From NCBI GenBank assembly GCA_022496185.1, contig WTXG01000310.1, positions 1 through 39,166 of the forward strand: 39,166 bases of DNA, given 5' to 3'. Source of the stretch: Multifurca ochricompacta. Its lineage: Eukaryota; Basidiomycota; Agaricomycetes; Russulales; Russulaceae. Both the position numbers and the translations under genes were made by a program. Below the pieces are notes generated by a model that was not told the DNA's origin, made no database searches, and saw only the letters and a list, made by a program, of their open reading frames with translations. Position 1 is the stretch's first letter. Each line of letters opens with the position of its first letter. Shown here in pieces: positions 8,269 to 19,711 of the stretch.

Positions 8269-9992
8269 ACTGGTATGGTATGACAAGGTCTGTCGTCTGT
8301 CACGAAGTTACGGTGTCACGGAACTCATCATTCATCCTTCTTTGCTCTCGACGCTTCTGTACCCTCATGGCTCGTTGTAGTTCGGCTACTGTATGATGGC
8401 TGGGATGACGAAATTGACCCGTACGAGTACCTAAAGTCCAATCTCCGTACTCCAGAGCCTTAAGCACGACCTGTTGTATTCAACTGCGTCAGTTTCTCAT
8501 TTCTAATAGTCGGACCCCTCTTTCTTGTGGAAAGGAGCCGAGTAAGGGCGATTGGGGTAGGGAGGTGGTGGTGGAGAGGGTTGGAGTGGCATATCCGGGC
8601 CGTTACGGAACACCCACCACACTCCCACCACCAGCGCCAATGCCCTCTGAGTACAAAACCTCCAACACAAGCGGTGGCAGTATATTAAGACTTATGCTCC
8701 GAAGCAAAGCTGAGATGTCACTGGTGGTGACATTTTACAAGCGATCGATGAAACCTGGAACGGCCTCCAATCTATGGTGCACAGTGTGTCTGATACCCTC
8801 TGGCTCATATATTCTGATGGAATTAAAGCAGAAAGATGAGCAGAGATGAAGAAGGTAGGGAATGAATAAGCGGGTTGGATGAGAAAAAGGCAGAGGCGGA
8901 CACAAGAGCGGAATGCACGGTAAGACAGCTCGCTCAAAATGCACATTTTGGAATGCTCATGTTTGTACCATGCATTGATATGACTATAAGAAGCCAGAAG
9001 AACTGTTCAGGGTAGCTCAGGGGAAAGCGCAAGCAGTGAAGCAGAAAGCTGGGGGTTGACGAAGGCACCAGACGGCCATTTTTAATGAAGAAAGGGGAAG
9101 TGATTTTGGCAACGTACCCAGAGGAGGGAGGAAAAGCTATCACGCTGTTTGTTGGATATACAACTACAAAGCGCCGTCATCTAGTGGACCACGCGTTGAC
9201 AAGGCTCAAGTAGGTATCTGTCACGATCCGGGAGTTCAGTCCAGCCAGTTGCCTTTCACGAGGGACATAAATGTGAAAAACTAACCAACCAACAACTGTA
9301 GGCGAGGAGGGGCTTCAGACTCTACACCTACGAGGTACATCGTCAGGCAAACGAGGGTCTGGTCTAACCATGTCTGGCCGTTGTGCATGTGGAACAACGA
9401 AGACGTGTGGCCCAAGGACGACGACCTTATGTGAGGCCTTCATGACCATGACCATTTAGACAAATTCTGTTGCGTTAATCCAAAAACGTGAGACGCGCGG
9501 TTTCGGGCAAACTAGGAACTGAATTGTGAGATGAGTGGGCGACTGGCCGTCTGAGTCCCCACCGTGCGACCACGAAAGTGTAGTTTTAATTTATTTCTGT
9601 TCGTCACTTTGGGGACGAATTTGTTGGTCGCTGTGCGACCTCAAAATCCTATTATACCACCCCTACATTCTTAAAAAAAAATTGCTAATTTGCTGCCTGC
9701 CTATTAAACCCATCAAACCCTGCCTACTGAGGGAAGCTGAACCAAAATAAGCGCCGCAACTCTCCGGCGCCTTCACCAGGCGATTAGATAGGCCCAGAGG
9801 TGGATGATGGATGATCTTGTGGAAGGAGGAGGATAAAGTGCGTGCGCGCACGCATTTTCCTCCAATACCACGCATATCTATTTTAACATATAAGTGTCCC
9901 ATTAAGAGATTATACACAGAGTTGATGGACGAATAACAGATAAGAATTTTGGATGATAGTATATTATCCGTACAACGTTATTGCGCTCAGCG
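8269..9992. other. Intergenic region with two short coding-looking frames
   Basis: No gene can be assembled here. Two + strand frames look coding in composition. Positions 8714-8839 read DVTGGDILQAIDETWNGLQS and on, an amphipathic helical pattern, ending at TGA. Positions 9040-9213 include KLGVDEGTRRPFLMKKGEVI and AITLFVGYTTTKRRHLVDH, ending at TAG. They are in different frames with no obvious joining introns, so they may be exons of an unrecognised gene or relics. The rest (9214-9992) shows nothing beyond AT-rich runs and a GTGCGTGCGCGCACGC palindromic stretch near 9838-9853. Confidence 0.3.
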
Positions 9993-11948
9993 CTACGCTT
10001 TTGGGCGGCTGCGGACACGCAAGCCGACAGCCGATGCCAGCTCGAAACACGAGACAAGTAAAAGTTGACCCAGGAGGTCCATAAAAGCAGAGTGGATCGG
10101 AAGAGCGTATACATCCGGGTCGTACCCATGTCTCCATAGGTAATTCGTCAGAATATAAGCTACAGCCAAGGAAATGGTGATCTGCGGAACATGTGAGACC
10201 GTTGGCATTGCTCAAAAGGATGTACTTACGGCAATGCAGAGGAAGAACAACGCAATAATGGAAAATGCAAATGGCGCAGTGAGCCACGTCAAGACGCGCA
10301 AGACAAAGAAATAAATAAGCCCGACAGGGATCGATACGACAAGCAGCACGAGCATGACAACGCGCGGGGTGGGTTCAGAGCGCGAGCGTCCACTTGGGGT
10401 GGTGATCCCCATAGAATCGGACGTCGGGTTGTCGTGGACAGCCGGTGCGGCCGCATGCAAAGCTGTCGATAGGCGGGAAACGAAGATTGACCCCGTGCCG
10501 CCAGGAATTCCTTAACAGCAAAAAGCGGCATCAGCACGGGTATTTTGATACCTTCTAAAGTGAAAGACGCACCGCCAAAGGCGACAGCGAGTAGCGCATA
10601 GCCGTCATAACGACTCACAAACAAGTCTAGGACGATACCAGACGCGCTCGTGATCACCATCGCGCCGAGGAGTGGCGTCCAACCTTCTCGAAGAAGCGGT
10701 CTGACGTGTTCATTCTTCCCGACTATGACAGCACAAACTGTACCGCACAGGGCAACGATTGAAATGACGACGAAGGGGGCCGGTGTACCGATGCTGAGGA
10801 TAAGGACAGTCGACATTGCGCCGAGTAAGGTAACGGTGACGAGGTCACCCAGGCAGGAAGCGATTGGAGGGGCGATATTATCTACGGGCAGGACATAAAC
10901 CAACGCTGAGAGGTGCTGGGAACCTGGACCGCACCAGGGTCGCGACCCAGCTTTCGGCAAAGGACGACAAGGAAGGACATGAACGAGCCCAGGAGGACTG
11001 CGGACAGACAGGCAGCTGACATAGCCGTAGATGCAACGACCATGAATCTACGAAACGAAACTGATGATAATCTGGCGTGGACGGTGATTATAAGCTAACA
11101 CACTCGTTAAATCCAGATTTCGGTGCTCCGGCTGGCAGAGGTGCGGGCCTCGGTCTCCTTTGTGAATGGCTCAAGCTTGTACTTCGTGCATAATGAAATG
11201 AACTCCTTGTGTCCACCGGTAAGGACTCTTCGCCTACACCCGGAATAAGCTCACTGAGAAGGAAGGAAAGGCATGCGGCGATGAAGGAGACAACCGCCGC
11301 CTGCACCTGCAGTAGGGCAAGGTTGCCCAATATGAGGGCATTGCGTACGGATGGGATGTCAAGGTCACCCATGTGGGATGCAGTACCGAGACGGGAGGAA
11401 AGGTTCATTTCTATGTTGCCTTTGAGGTTGAGGATAACTGGGACGATCAGTATGAGTTCATTGACGCTAGTCATAGCCTTCCAGTGCTGTGGTGGTGTCA
11501 GGGAAACGTAGAGAGACTAGAAAAGAGAGACGGACGGATATCTTGTCAAATAGTTCTCCCGTAAACACAATGCCCACCGTAGTGAATAAGAGTGTCGGCA
11601 ATGTCTAGGGGTCGCGGGTTGGAACTACAGTCAGTACATGCCAAAAAGTAGACTGCGCGGCCAACAGACCTCGACGGCAATACTGCATGTCTGTTTCCAG
11701 AATACCACCGAGTCCTTCTCGTTCCAGCGTGCTTGTACGTTTTGGTTGAGTAGGGTACGCTCCCCACTGTCGCCATCTTCATCGGAATCGTAGTCGTCCC
11801 TGATGGTTTGATGGGTGACGCCTGGCTTGTAAGAATCTTGTGTTGTCGCGGGTATTTGGGTCAAGCGAGACATCTCTATGTCGTTATGTTGGAATTCCAA
11901 AGAAGAAGTTGTAGGGGAAGGATGTGCCATTTCTTCTAAACCATCCAT
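9993..11948 (-). CDS. SLC41/MgtE-type magnesium (divalent cation) transporter
   Basis: Seven exons on the minus strand (11670-11948, 11536-11604, 11104-11486, 10935-11047, 10552-10881, 10230-10510, 9993-10181) give 547 residues. Residues 1-90 are a hydrophilic, acidic cytosolic tail. Two MgtE-like membrane halves follow. The first carries HWKAMTSVNELILIVPVIL then NLKGNIEMNLSSRLGTA (from residue 117), the hallmark of SLC41. The second carries DPDNIAPPIASCLGD (near 280-295), the matching motif of repeat two. Hydrophobic helices alternate through to the C-terminus. The family moves Mg2+ across the plasma or organelle membrane. The start is the first ATG of the frame. Donors include GTCTGT and GTCCGT, and one intron is only 41 bp. 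The gene is divergent from the Ngg1/Ada3 gene with 357 bp between the ATGs. Confidence 0.85.
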
Positions 11949-12305
11949 TATGTATAAAGTATCCGTCAGGGTTAGTTGAATTCATTCACAAAATTCAAAA
12001 AGAAAAGAAATAAGAATAAGAAAAGAATAAGAGGACCCTTTGTCAGGCGTACGTTACCATTTAAAGTAATCAGGTAATTGACCGTGGGAAATATCGGTCG
12101 CGGTGGCGGGCGAGGCGCAAACCTTGTCCCGTTCCCGTTCGCTTGTTCCAAGTCATTTAACCTTCATACACTCTCAGCTATCTATCTTCACTTTCTCGTC
12201 CTTTGGACAGCAAGTGCTTTCATTTGAACGTTCCTAAGCGTACTTAGAAACCATTTCTTATCTCGGTTTCTACGCCGCTTTGGAGCGCGCAGCCCCACTC
12301 GAGTC
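11949..12305. promoter_or_regulatory. Shared divergent upstream region of SLC41 and Ngg1/Ada3 genes
   Basis: These 357 bp separate two divergent start codons and must hold both promoters. An AG-rich purine run lies at about 11998-12031 and pyrimidine-rich CT stretches at 12160-12240, typical of fungal core promoters near start sites. I see no strong TATA box on either strand. Confidence 0.5.
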
Positions 12306-14676
12306 ATGTCGTCCTCACTCGTTCAATACCCTTCAGTCCACCCGTTTCGCTCTCATATCGTCAAAAATACAACAGATGGAGTCCCCCCAACAGAAGAACT
12401 CGAAGCGCTGAAGTCTGGCCTTACCGAGCTTCGACAGCATACCTTGGAACGCGCCAAGAAGGCTGATGATGACCTACGGGCTATAGAGGAATCCATGAGG
12501 AGACTCAAGGAGAGGGAGAAGGGGAAAGCAAAGGCCGTCGAGAGAACGAAGAGGGAGTGTGCGTAATAATTTTGACCGCTTCCACTTGCTGACCTGACTG
12601 AGTCAATTCCTCTTCACCCCTTGCGGCACCTCGGTTCCCCGAATTCTTGCTCTATATTGATCATCCCCACCTATCCTGACCTGACTTTTAACCCTACGCC
12701 TACTATTAACCCATCTCCGATACGAATCTTATGACTTCTGGTCCCTCTGCCCGGATGTTGGCTTGCACCTATGGTTCCCTCTGGTCACTTTCCTTTCGTC
12801 CTTGATTCCCTTATATTGCTTCTATTATCTCTCTCTGTGATGACTGATCTCATGCATGCCTCTTTTGCGCGTTGCCTACGCGCCCATCAGTCACACCGCT
12901 CCCTGTCGAATCTAACGATGGGCGCGGGAGTTCCCATTCCCATTCTGCCGCGCCCACCCGTTTCTCCTCTCAACCTATCGCTGCATCCTCCTCTCGTTCG
13001 TCATTAGACGCACGTAAACCGTGAGTCGATGACTGTTCTCGCTTTGTATCGGCTCTACATCTACCGTAGGGCGCTCGATGACAAGAAAAAGAAGAAAAAG
13101 CGGAAACGAGACGATGATTCGGACGATGACCTGGGTACCAACTTTAGACTTTGATCTGTTTAAGTACCGCTTATCTCCATTCTCAGAATCTCATAGCGGG
13201 AAGGCGCATAAGCCAACACCACCCCCAGTCCAACATCATTCCCAACCGTTCGTTTCGAAGGCCATCAAACCAACAGCGTCCCTCGCTAGCATTCCTCAAA
13301 AGGTACATTCTGACTGGCTTGGCTTTGCCGTTGAACCCTTACATTTTTGTTGAAGCCACCATCTGGCCCCGACTTTACCCCTCCCCAAGCAGCTCAATTC
13401 CTTCAGCCCAAACCACCAGTTCCCCCACCTCCTATACCGGGTCCTAGTAAACCCACAGATGTTATGGAAGATTTCAGCAAGGCAAAGCAGCCGTCTCAAG
13501 TACTCGTGAGCACCTTTTACGCCAGCATCGAGCCTTATCTTCGCCCGATTAGAGAGGAAGACCTTGGCTTTCTTGAGTATTCTGGCGATGAAGTGGAGCC
13601 CTTCATCATGCCACGACTTGGGCAGCACTATTCCGAACAGTGGGAGGACGAGGACATTTCCTTGTATGACAGTGTTCTACCCTCCACCCAGGCAATTCGA
13701 GCGAATAGCAGTTACGGAAGGCCAGCACCAGTCCCTCCAGTTCTTCGATGGGACCCTGCGACGCTGAACGACGACGACTTGCTAGTGGAAGAACGTGGCC
13801 ACGGTCCCCTCACTGAGCGCCTTGTTAGCGCCTTACTACCCATTGAGGATTCTGTTGTGTGGAAAGGCGTTAAAGCCGCCGAAGAGGCGATGGAAGGCCG
13901 TCATGGAGTCGGCGTTGGCACAGCTGCTGGGCGGCAGGTAATTGTGGAGGATCTGGAACGACGCATCAAGGATAGCCTGAAATATCACAAAATCCTTGAA
14001 ACCAATGTAAGTTCGCATGAGATGCAGTGGCGCTTGTGCTGATGCTAGATTTTTTTTCTCTTTTCAGCCCGATTTTACGGACCCGGTGGATGACCCGATT
14101 GCTACTGCTCTGAGGCAAGCACAGCACGAGCTTCGTGTGGTCGTCGCCACAAATAGGGCGCGCAAGGCGCGGCTCCTGGCAATTGCGAAGGACCGGCTTG
14201 GCTATCAGGAGTACGTCGAGGCACGCGAGGCGCTCGATAAGAACATCCTCGCCTTGTATATGAAACTGCAGAAGAAAGACGGGCCCAAGGTCTCGAAGAA
14301 GAAAAAGTCCAAAAGCGAAGCTAACGGGGTGCCTCCCGCATCAGCGGCCACCTCGACGATAGGCACGTGGCCGTCGGCGGCGGGGCTCGGTCCGGACGAT
14401 GAGAACATGCTGCGGGTGCCCGAGGTACTCGCCCAGCTGGTCGCCACGCGGAGGCAGTGGGTTGACAGCGTCGGTAGCGTGTTCGATGCGATGGAGTGCG
14501 AGCAACCCGGCGCGATATACGGTCTTCCCGAGGGAAGCATCTACGAGGGTCTCGACGTGGAGGTTTCCACGCTTCTGGAGTGTACAGACAGCTGCACGAA
14601 CGTCGAGCGACTGGACGGCGTGGATAAAGGTAAGACACGCGCGGGTGGGGAGGAGATGATGGATATTGATAGGTGA
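12306..14676 (+). CDS. NGG1: SAGA/ADA complex subunit Ngg1/Ada3
   Basis: Six exons (12306-12558, 12891-13020, 13070-13134, 13187-13302, 13356-14006, 14068-14676) give 607 residues. Ada3 bridges the Gcn5 acetyltransferase and Ada2 to the SAGA complex in the nucleus. The N-terminal part holds a coiled-coil (EELEALKSGLTELRQHTLER), then a basic KKKKKKRKR nuclear signal before an acidic DDDSDDD run, and a Pro-rich linker. The central FYASIEPYLRPIREEDLGF block and the C-terminal block (from about residue 406: ATNRARKARLLAIAKDRLGY then EYVEAREALDKNILALYMKL) match the Ada3 family. A Lys-rich tail segment follows. Intron 1 is long (332 bp) and its acceptor at 12890 was chosen because it restores a TPLP motif and the frame. 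A small extra exon within it cannot be excluded. The other introns are 49-61 bp. Confidence 0.85.
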
Positions 14677-15188
14677 TATGCCGGTGCGCCGCGGGGGGGT
14701 AACGTTATTACTTCAGTGCTTTTTTACTATGTATTTTGTTTTATTCCTCGGGTCATATTCACCATTATTTTTGCGAGGCGCAACTTATGACTCAAATGCG
14801 ATGTGTTATAAGACTGGGGGGTCCCACCCAAACGCTATCTGTGTGTGGTATTATGATATTATATCGATTGACAAGATGCGCGGGCAAAAAGCCTTCGCAC
14901 AAAGTTACTTAGGCTATTTCCTCTGAAATTTGTTTTGTTTTGTTTTGTTTTTAAAAACTCGCTATCGCTACATACTATATTGTCATTCACCTTATATTTG
15001 TTAGTGGGCGATATTGTATATGCTAAGCGCAAGCGGAGGTCGTCAGGCTCTTCGCGATAAACATGTACAACCCACCGTGTATATTGATTTCTCGCGACCC
15101 ACAGAATTCCCGGATCTCGCAGCCGTAGGGCCCGCCACGCAAAATATCCATCCGGCCCTGCGCCCCGCATACCCGCAACTTACAAAGG
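14677..15188. other. Intergenic sequence up to the LINE insertion
   Basis: This is the 3' flank of the Ngg1/Ada3 gene. It contains a TTTTG pentamer run (about 14931-14955) and no gene. Its end (15175-15188, GCAACTTACAAAGG) is the left copy of the target site duplication of the adjacent retroelement. Confidence 0.5.
15175..15188 (+). repeat. Target site duplication, copy 1
   Basis: GCAACTTACAAAGG occurs here and again, identically, at 16891-16904, exactly at the other edge of the retroelement. A 14-bp perfect duplication is typical of target-primed reverse transcription. Confidence 0.9.
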
Positions 15189-16890
15189 TTTTTTTTTTTT
15201 TTTGAAATCAACTTTATTACGCGCTTCAGCCAGACAGACAAATCGCGCGGTTACTACAGGGACATAGTAACTACTGTAGGAAGGGACAAATGCCCTGGAG
15301 GTAGTGGGTGGGAAACCCTAAGGGAAAACCCGAGGTTGTAGTACGTGGAAGACCCAGAGTGACCAGGACCCCCACCCTGAAGGGGTGGGGAAAAGGAAGA
15401 TGTAAAATAAAAGTGGGACGGCTAGGCGCATTTGCCAGGTCCAGACCCCGTGTGCCATCATGGTCGAGACCCAACCAATCAGTTCAGTGAAAGTCCGAAA
15501 CACAAAAGTGACAATTAAAAAAGAAAAAGTGCCGCTAGGCGGCGGGTGTGGGGGCCGGGACAGCCGGCTTCCTGACGCGGGGCGGCTTCTTCCAACGACG
15601 GACTGCACCAGCATGCCCGAAGGCATAGAGGGTGCGCTGGGCCAAGAGGCCCGCCAGCGCCACACCATCCGGGTCCTCAAAGGCCACCACCACAGAGGAA
15701 GTGGAGCCAGGGAGGAGGGTGGAGGGGGCGCGGACCCAGGAGGGGAGGGCCGTCACTTTGAGCGCCCTGTACACGGGATTCTCACGACCCAGGGCCTCGT
15801 GGCAGGCCTGGGGAGAATGTGCCCCAGTGTGCGGGGTCACGCCAGTAGCAAGGCCGTTGATGGTCACCCGGGACCACCGAACGTTCGGGCAGGAGGAGGG
15901 GGTAAGTGGCTGGCCCATCACCGACAAGAAGGGACCTAGCAGAGAGGTGAGGAGGGGTTGTGCAGAGAGGAGGTTGGCCTCTGAGACATCAGGCCCAGCC
16001 GTAAGAACCAGGTTCTTCTTCGGTGTCCACCGCGCGGCAGACAGAGAGACCTGGGTCCCAGACCCAGACAGCTCAGAGTTCAAGAATGAAACAATAGCCC
16101 CAGGGGGCTTGCACACAAATGGCGGGTCGGAAATGTCCTGCACAGAACCAGGAAAGACCACCAGAGAGGGTCTCGCATGCCTCTTGGCAGCAGCAGCGTA
16201 GGATGAAGGGGGGGAGGGGGTGGGGGCAGCAGGGGTAGTGGGGGCAGGAGGGGGCGCAGGGGAGGGGGCCGGGGCAGAGGGCTTGGCCTTGGCCTTGGGG
16301 GCCTTGGCTGGGGCAACCTGGGCAGGGGCCTGGGCAGGTGGAGCAGGAGGGGTCTGGGCCGGGGCCTTACCTTTCTTGGAAGGGCCTGGGGTGGGAGCCA
16401 GAGGAGGAGGAGCAGCAGGGGGGGGGGCACTGGCTGAACGCCAGCAGAAAGCCTGTCAAACTTCTTTGAAAGAGCCACCATCATCCCTGTGAGGGGTAAT
16501 AGCAGGTCATTGTGGAAGATGCGGGCAGAAAAGGAGGGATCAGGAGGGAAGGCAGAGTGGAAAGCAGCCACAAAGTCTGGATCATGCTGCGCATAGGAGT
16601 GGAGGAGGGAGGGGCCCCCAGGAGTAGGGGAGTAATGGAAGAAGTCACGGAGGTGGCCATGGAGAGTATGGACATATGAGTCGTCATCCCCAGGGAAGGA
16701 AGCCTCAGCCTCAACCATCCCATCATAAAGCTGGGAGATGGCCGAGGTGAGAACCTGGGCAGGAGAGGGGGGGGGTGGGGGAGGGGGCTCAGAAAGAGCA
16801 GCAAAGCGATTGGACATGTGAGGCAACTCGATCAGCAAATTAACACAAAAACCAAAGGTAGTGGTGGTGGTAAGCGGTCAGGAAGGGATG
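15189..16890 (-). mobile_element. Complete ORF1-only LINE-like retroelement (non-LTR, half-LINE)
   Basis: On the minus strand the element runs from a short 5' leader (16890-16818) through ORF1 (16817-15535) to a 3' UTR (15534-15189). An AATAAA lies at 15213-15218 (as TTTATT on +) and a 15-nt poly(A) tail reads as T's at 15189-15203. Perfect 14-bp flanking duplications prove that both ends are present. No reverse transcriptase or endonuclease frame exists between the ORF1 stop and the tail, so the copy must have been mobilised by enzymes in trans. It sits antisense in the space upstream of the THI20-like gene. Its base composition is very GC-rich, unlike its flanks. Confidence 0.8.
15535..16817 (-). 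pseudogene. LINE ORF1 protein, frameshifted in a poly-C tract
   Basis: The reading frame starts MSNRFAALSEPPPPPP, has an acidic/aromatic segment (DDDSYVHTLHGHLRDFFHY) and a helix SKKFDRLSAG. It then enters a Pro/Ala/Lys linker (PAKAPKAKAKPSAPAPSPAP) and a conserved C-terminal block with SYAAAAKRHARPSLVVFPG, VSLSAARWTPKKNLVL and a basic KKPPRVRKP end, stop at 15535. This layout, with a low-complexity linker before an RRM-like nucleic-acid-binding block, fits ORF1 of fungal non-LTR retrotransposons. Upstream and downstream parts are in different frames. The shift falls at a run of 10 C's (plus-strand G's 16418-16427), and 8 or 11 would restore one frame. It could be a mutation, a sequencing error or ribosomal frameshifting. 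About 425 codons in total. Confidence 0.65.
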
Positions 16891-16904
16891 GCAACTTACA
16901 AAGG
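16891..16904 (+). repeat. Target site duplication, copy 2
   Basis: Identical to 15175-15188 (GCAACTTACAAAGG). It marks the 5' end of the minus-strand retroelement. Confidence 0.9.
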
Positions 16905-17190
16905 TGATAGGCGACGTGGTAACTGGCTGACATCACAGGAGATGTGGGGTCTGTGTGGCCAGTCTCAGTCGTTCCGCGGGAGAGGTAATAGGCCGACTGA
17001 TGGGTAGCGTCAGTGGCCCTGTTAAACACGATGGAGTGTGAGCAGCCCACCTCCAAAAGTGAGAATTGGCTTGGAATCAATGGATGCCTGGGCGTGTGAA
17101 CATTGGGACAAAGTATGAGCTGACTATGCTGACCGACGGAGGTTACAGGTACTTTGGTATTTTATTCCGGTCGGGTCGCGCCGTACAACG

Positions 17191-19622
17191 ATGTACCCCT
17201 TTACGGCAGACATTGGAAACCCGCCTCCTGCGGTATTGACGATTGCAGGCTCAGACTCCGGCGGCGGGGCAGGCATACAAGTATTTCTTGCGAACCATGA
17301 GATATTTGTGGCGCTCTGACTTGTCGAGCAGGCAGATCTAAAAACATTCACAGCTCTGGAATGCTACGGAACTTCCGTTATCACAGCGTTGACTGCACAG
17401 AACACCACGGGTGTTCAAGCCTTACATCATGTACCGCCCTCGTTCGTGGAGCAGCAAGTAAGCAGATTGAAGTTCTTCTTCCTTATCTCTGCCGCTGCTA
17501 TAGAACACAAAACGATGACTGTACCGTCATCTTGATTGCAGCTTCGATCCGTCTTGGACGATATCGATATCACGGCCATCAAGACGGGTATGCTTGCCAA
17601 CTCAGATGTGGTGCGTGCTGTCGCCCGTACGCTTACAAGCCTGGCGCGGCCACTTCCCCCGCTAGTGGTCGATCCAGTGTGTGTATCAACCTCGGGTCAT
17701 ACGCTACTCGACTCCGAGGCTCTGGGAACACTCGTAGAAGAACTTTTCCCGCTCTCAACGTTGCTCACTCCAAACACCGCTGAGGCGAGAATGATATTAC
17801 AATTGATAAAACAGAAGCGGAAATCCCACGCTGGTGAAGTACCACCGATAACCTCCATCGTCGATGCACTGCGCGCAGCACGGGAGCTATGCGCGCTCGG
17901 CCCGTGCGCCGTACTCCTCAAGGGTGGTCACATGTCACCTGGTGGTGTGCGTCTGGCAGATGTCAAGGCTGCCGTGGCAGCTGAGGATGTCCATGCGGTC
18001 GATTATGACGGTCTGGTGCTCCCCGACGCGAACATGGAGATATTGTTCTACGCGGCTCAAGATCCCGCGATGCACGACGTTCCGCTCGTGGTGGACGTTC
18101 TTTGCGAGCGAGGAGTACAACCTGAAGGCGAGGACGAAGGAGAGGGGAAAAAGTGGATATTCACGTTGTTCGTGAGACCCTACCTGGATTCGAGCAGCAC
18201 GCATGGTACCGGATGCACGCTCAGCGCGGCGCTGACATGCGCTCTGGCACGCGGAGAGCCCCGTACGCGTTGAGTATTAACTTTTCTTCCGTTTTGAGAT
18301 TTATATCGTTTTCTTATTGTCTTCATTCTCGGTGGCGCGGGGCGCGGGGCGTTTTCTTTTCGTGCGGCGCAGTTGTAGAGGCCGTCAAGCTTGCCACGAT
18401 GTACACGCACCATGGAATCGCGACTGCATTCCCGGTGGGAAACGGCAACGGCAACAGCCACGGCCCGCTGAACCACATGCATCAACTTCTCCCGCGCGTG
18501 CTGAACAAGCGAGTGTCAATTCTGGCCCCGTATCTTTGAGGGTTGGAGGGCTGAACAAAATCCCAGGCCGACGCCGAGAGATCCGTTCCCGTTCGTGCGC
18601 ATGCTCATCCACTCCAACATGGACATGTGGAAGCAATACGTCCAGCACGAATTTGTCAGACAGTTGGGAAAGGGTACACTTTCCCGAGAGCGCTTCCTCC
18701 ACTTTATCAAGTGCGCTAAATGTCAACCCTCCCCCTTTTTTTTTCTCGTGATATAAAATTAAAGAACATCCGTTTCAGGCAGGATTATCATTACCTCGAG
18801 TACTACGCTCGTGCAAACGGGTAAGATCTATTCCGACCAGCATGCCTCGCTGATAATTCTGAGCATCATACCCCTCCCCCCCCCAACCCGCAACAGCCTC
18901 ATCGCGGCCAAGTCATCCGAATATACTGACTTTGCAGCCGCCGCACAGACGGTGCTCGCAATTGTGCAAGAGCGCAAAATGCACGTTTCCTTCTGCTCGC
19001 AATGGGACATCAATATTGCTGAGTTAGAGAGAACCCCAGAGTCGCCCGCATGCACCGCATATGGAGCATACATCATGGATGTCGGACTGCAAGGTACGTC
19101 TGACGACTGGCATTTATCTTTCCTTTTTTTTGCCCCTCCCCCCCCCCCCCCCCCTCCTCCTCCTCTAGAGGCTGCTATGCGAATACTCGTTTTTACTCAT
19201 GTTGCAACAAAAAGGGGACGCGGCGAGCCTCCTGATAGCGCTCGCGGCCTGTCTTTTGGGCTATGGCGAAGTCGGCCTGTGGCTCTCGCGCGAAGCAAAA
19301 CGGCCGCAAAGCTGGGTAAAGATCGAGGGAAACCCGTACCGAAAGTGGATCGAGAGTTATTTCGGAGGAGATTACCAAGACGCAGTCGTGGCTGGAATAG
19401 GTACGGTCCCCCGGCTGCGCGCGCGCGTGAGAGCACGAGCACCGGCGAGATAGTTATGGTCATGGTCATGCTTTACCTTACCTTGCTTTTTAAGAACGCC
19501 TTGAGGCTCTTGTCATTCGCAATCCTCCAAATGCCAAGACGTTGGAACTCTGGAAAGCGATCTGGGATAGATGCACACATTTGGAAAAAGGATTTTGGGA
19601 TATGGCTATGGATCTTTCGTAG
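17191..19622 (+). CDS. THI20: Hydroxymethylpyrimidine kinase / thiaminase-II fusion (THI20-like)
   Basis: A two-domain thiamine enzyme. The first part is a ribokinase-fold HMP/HMP-P kinase: [50 protein letters not shown] and [13 protein letters not shown] (anion-hole motif). The second part is a TenA domain: [46 protein letters not shown] (with the conserved Cys), GYGEVGLW and EKGFWDMAM near the end. It phosphorylates HMP for thiamine synthesis and salvages degraded thiamine, in the cytosol. Exons: 17191-17280, 17332-17457, 17542-18262, 18373 to about 18495, about 18540-18710, 18779-18820, 18897-19093, 19215-19400, 19495-19622. The junction between exons 4 and 5 is uncertain: the frame changes between 18495 and 18540 and several short introns fit. 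It is convergent with NTH1, whose stop is 89 bp away. Confidence 0.85.
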
Positions 19623-19711
19623 GGAGTGAGTTCTGGTTTATGGGAGGAAGAGAAGTATAAAGCGGATGTAGGCTATGGTACTAACAGATCTTCTCTATCT
19701 ACAAATATGCT

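Noticed and set aside
15460..16201. Long + strand frames over the retroelement
   Set aside because: They are shadows of the GC-rich minus-strand ORF1, which has the poly(A) tail, target duplication and conserved motifs.
16900..17190. A thiamine pyrophosphate riboswitch upstream of the THI20-like gene
   Set aside because: The conserved CUGAGA and pyrophosphate-binding elements could not be found in the leader.
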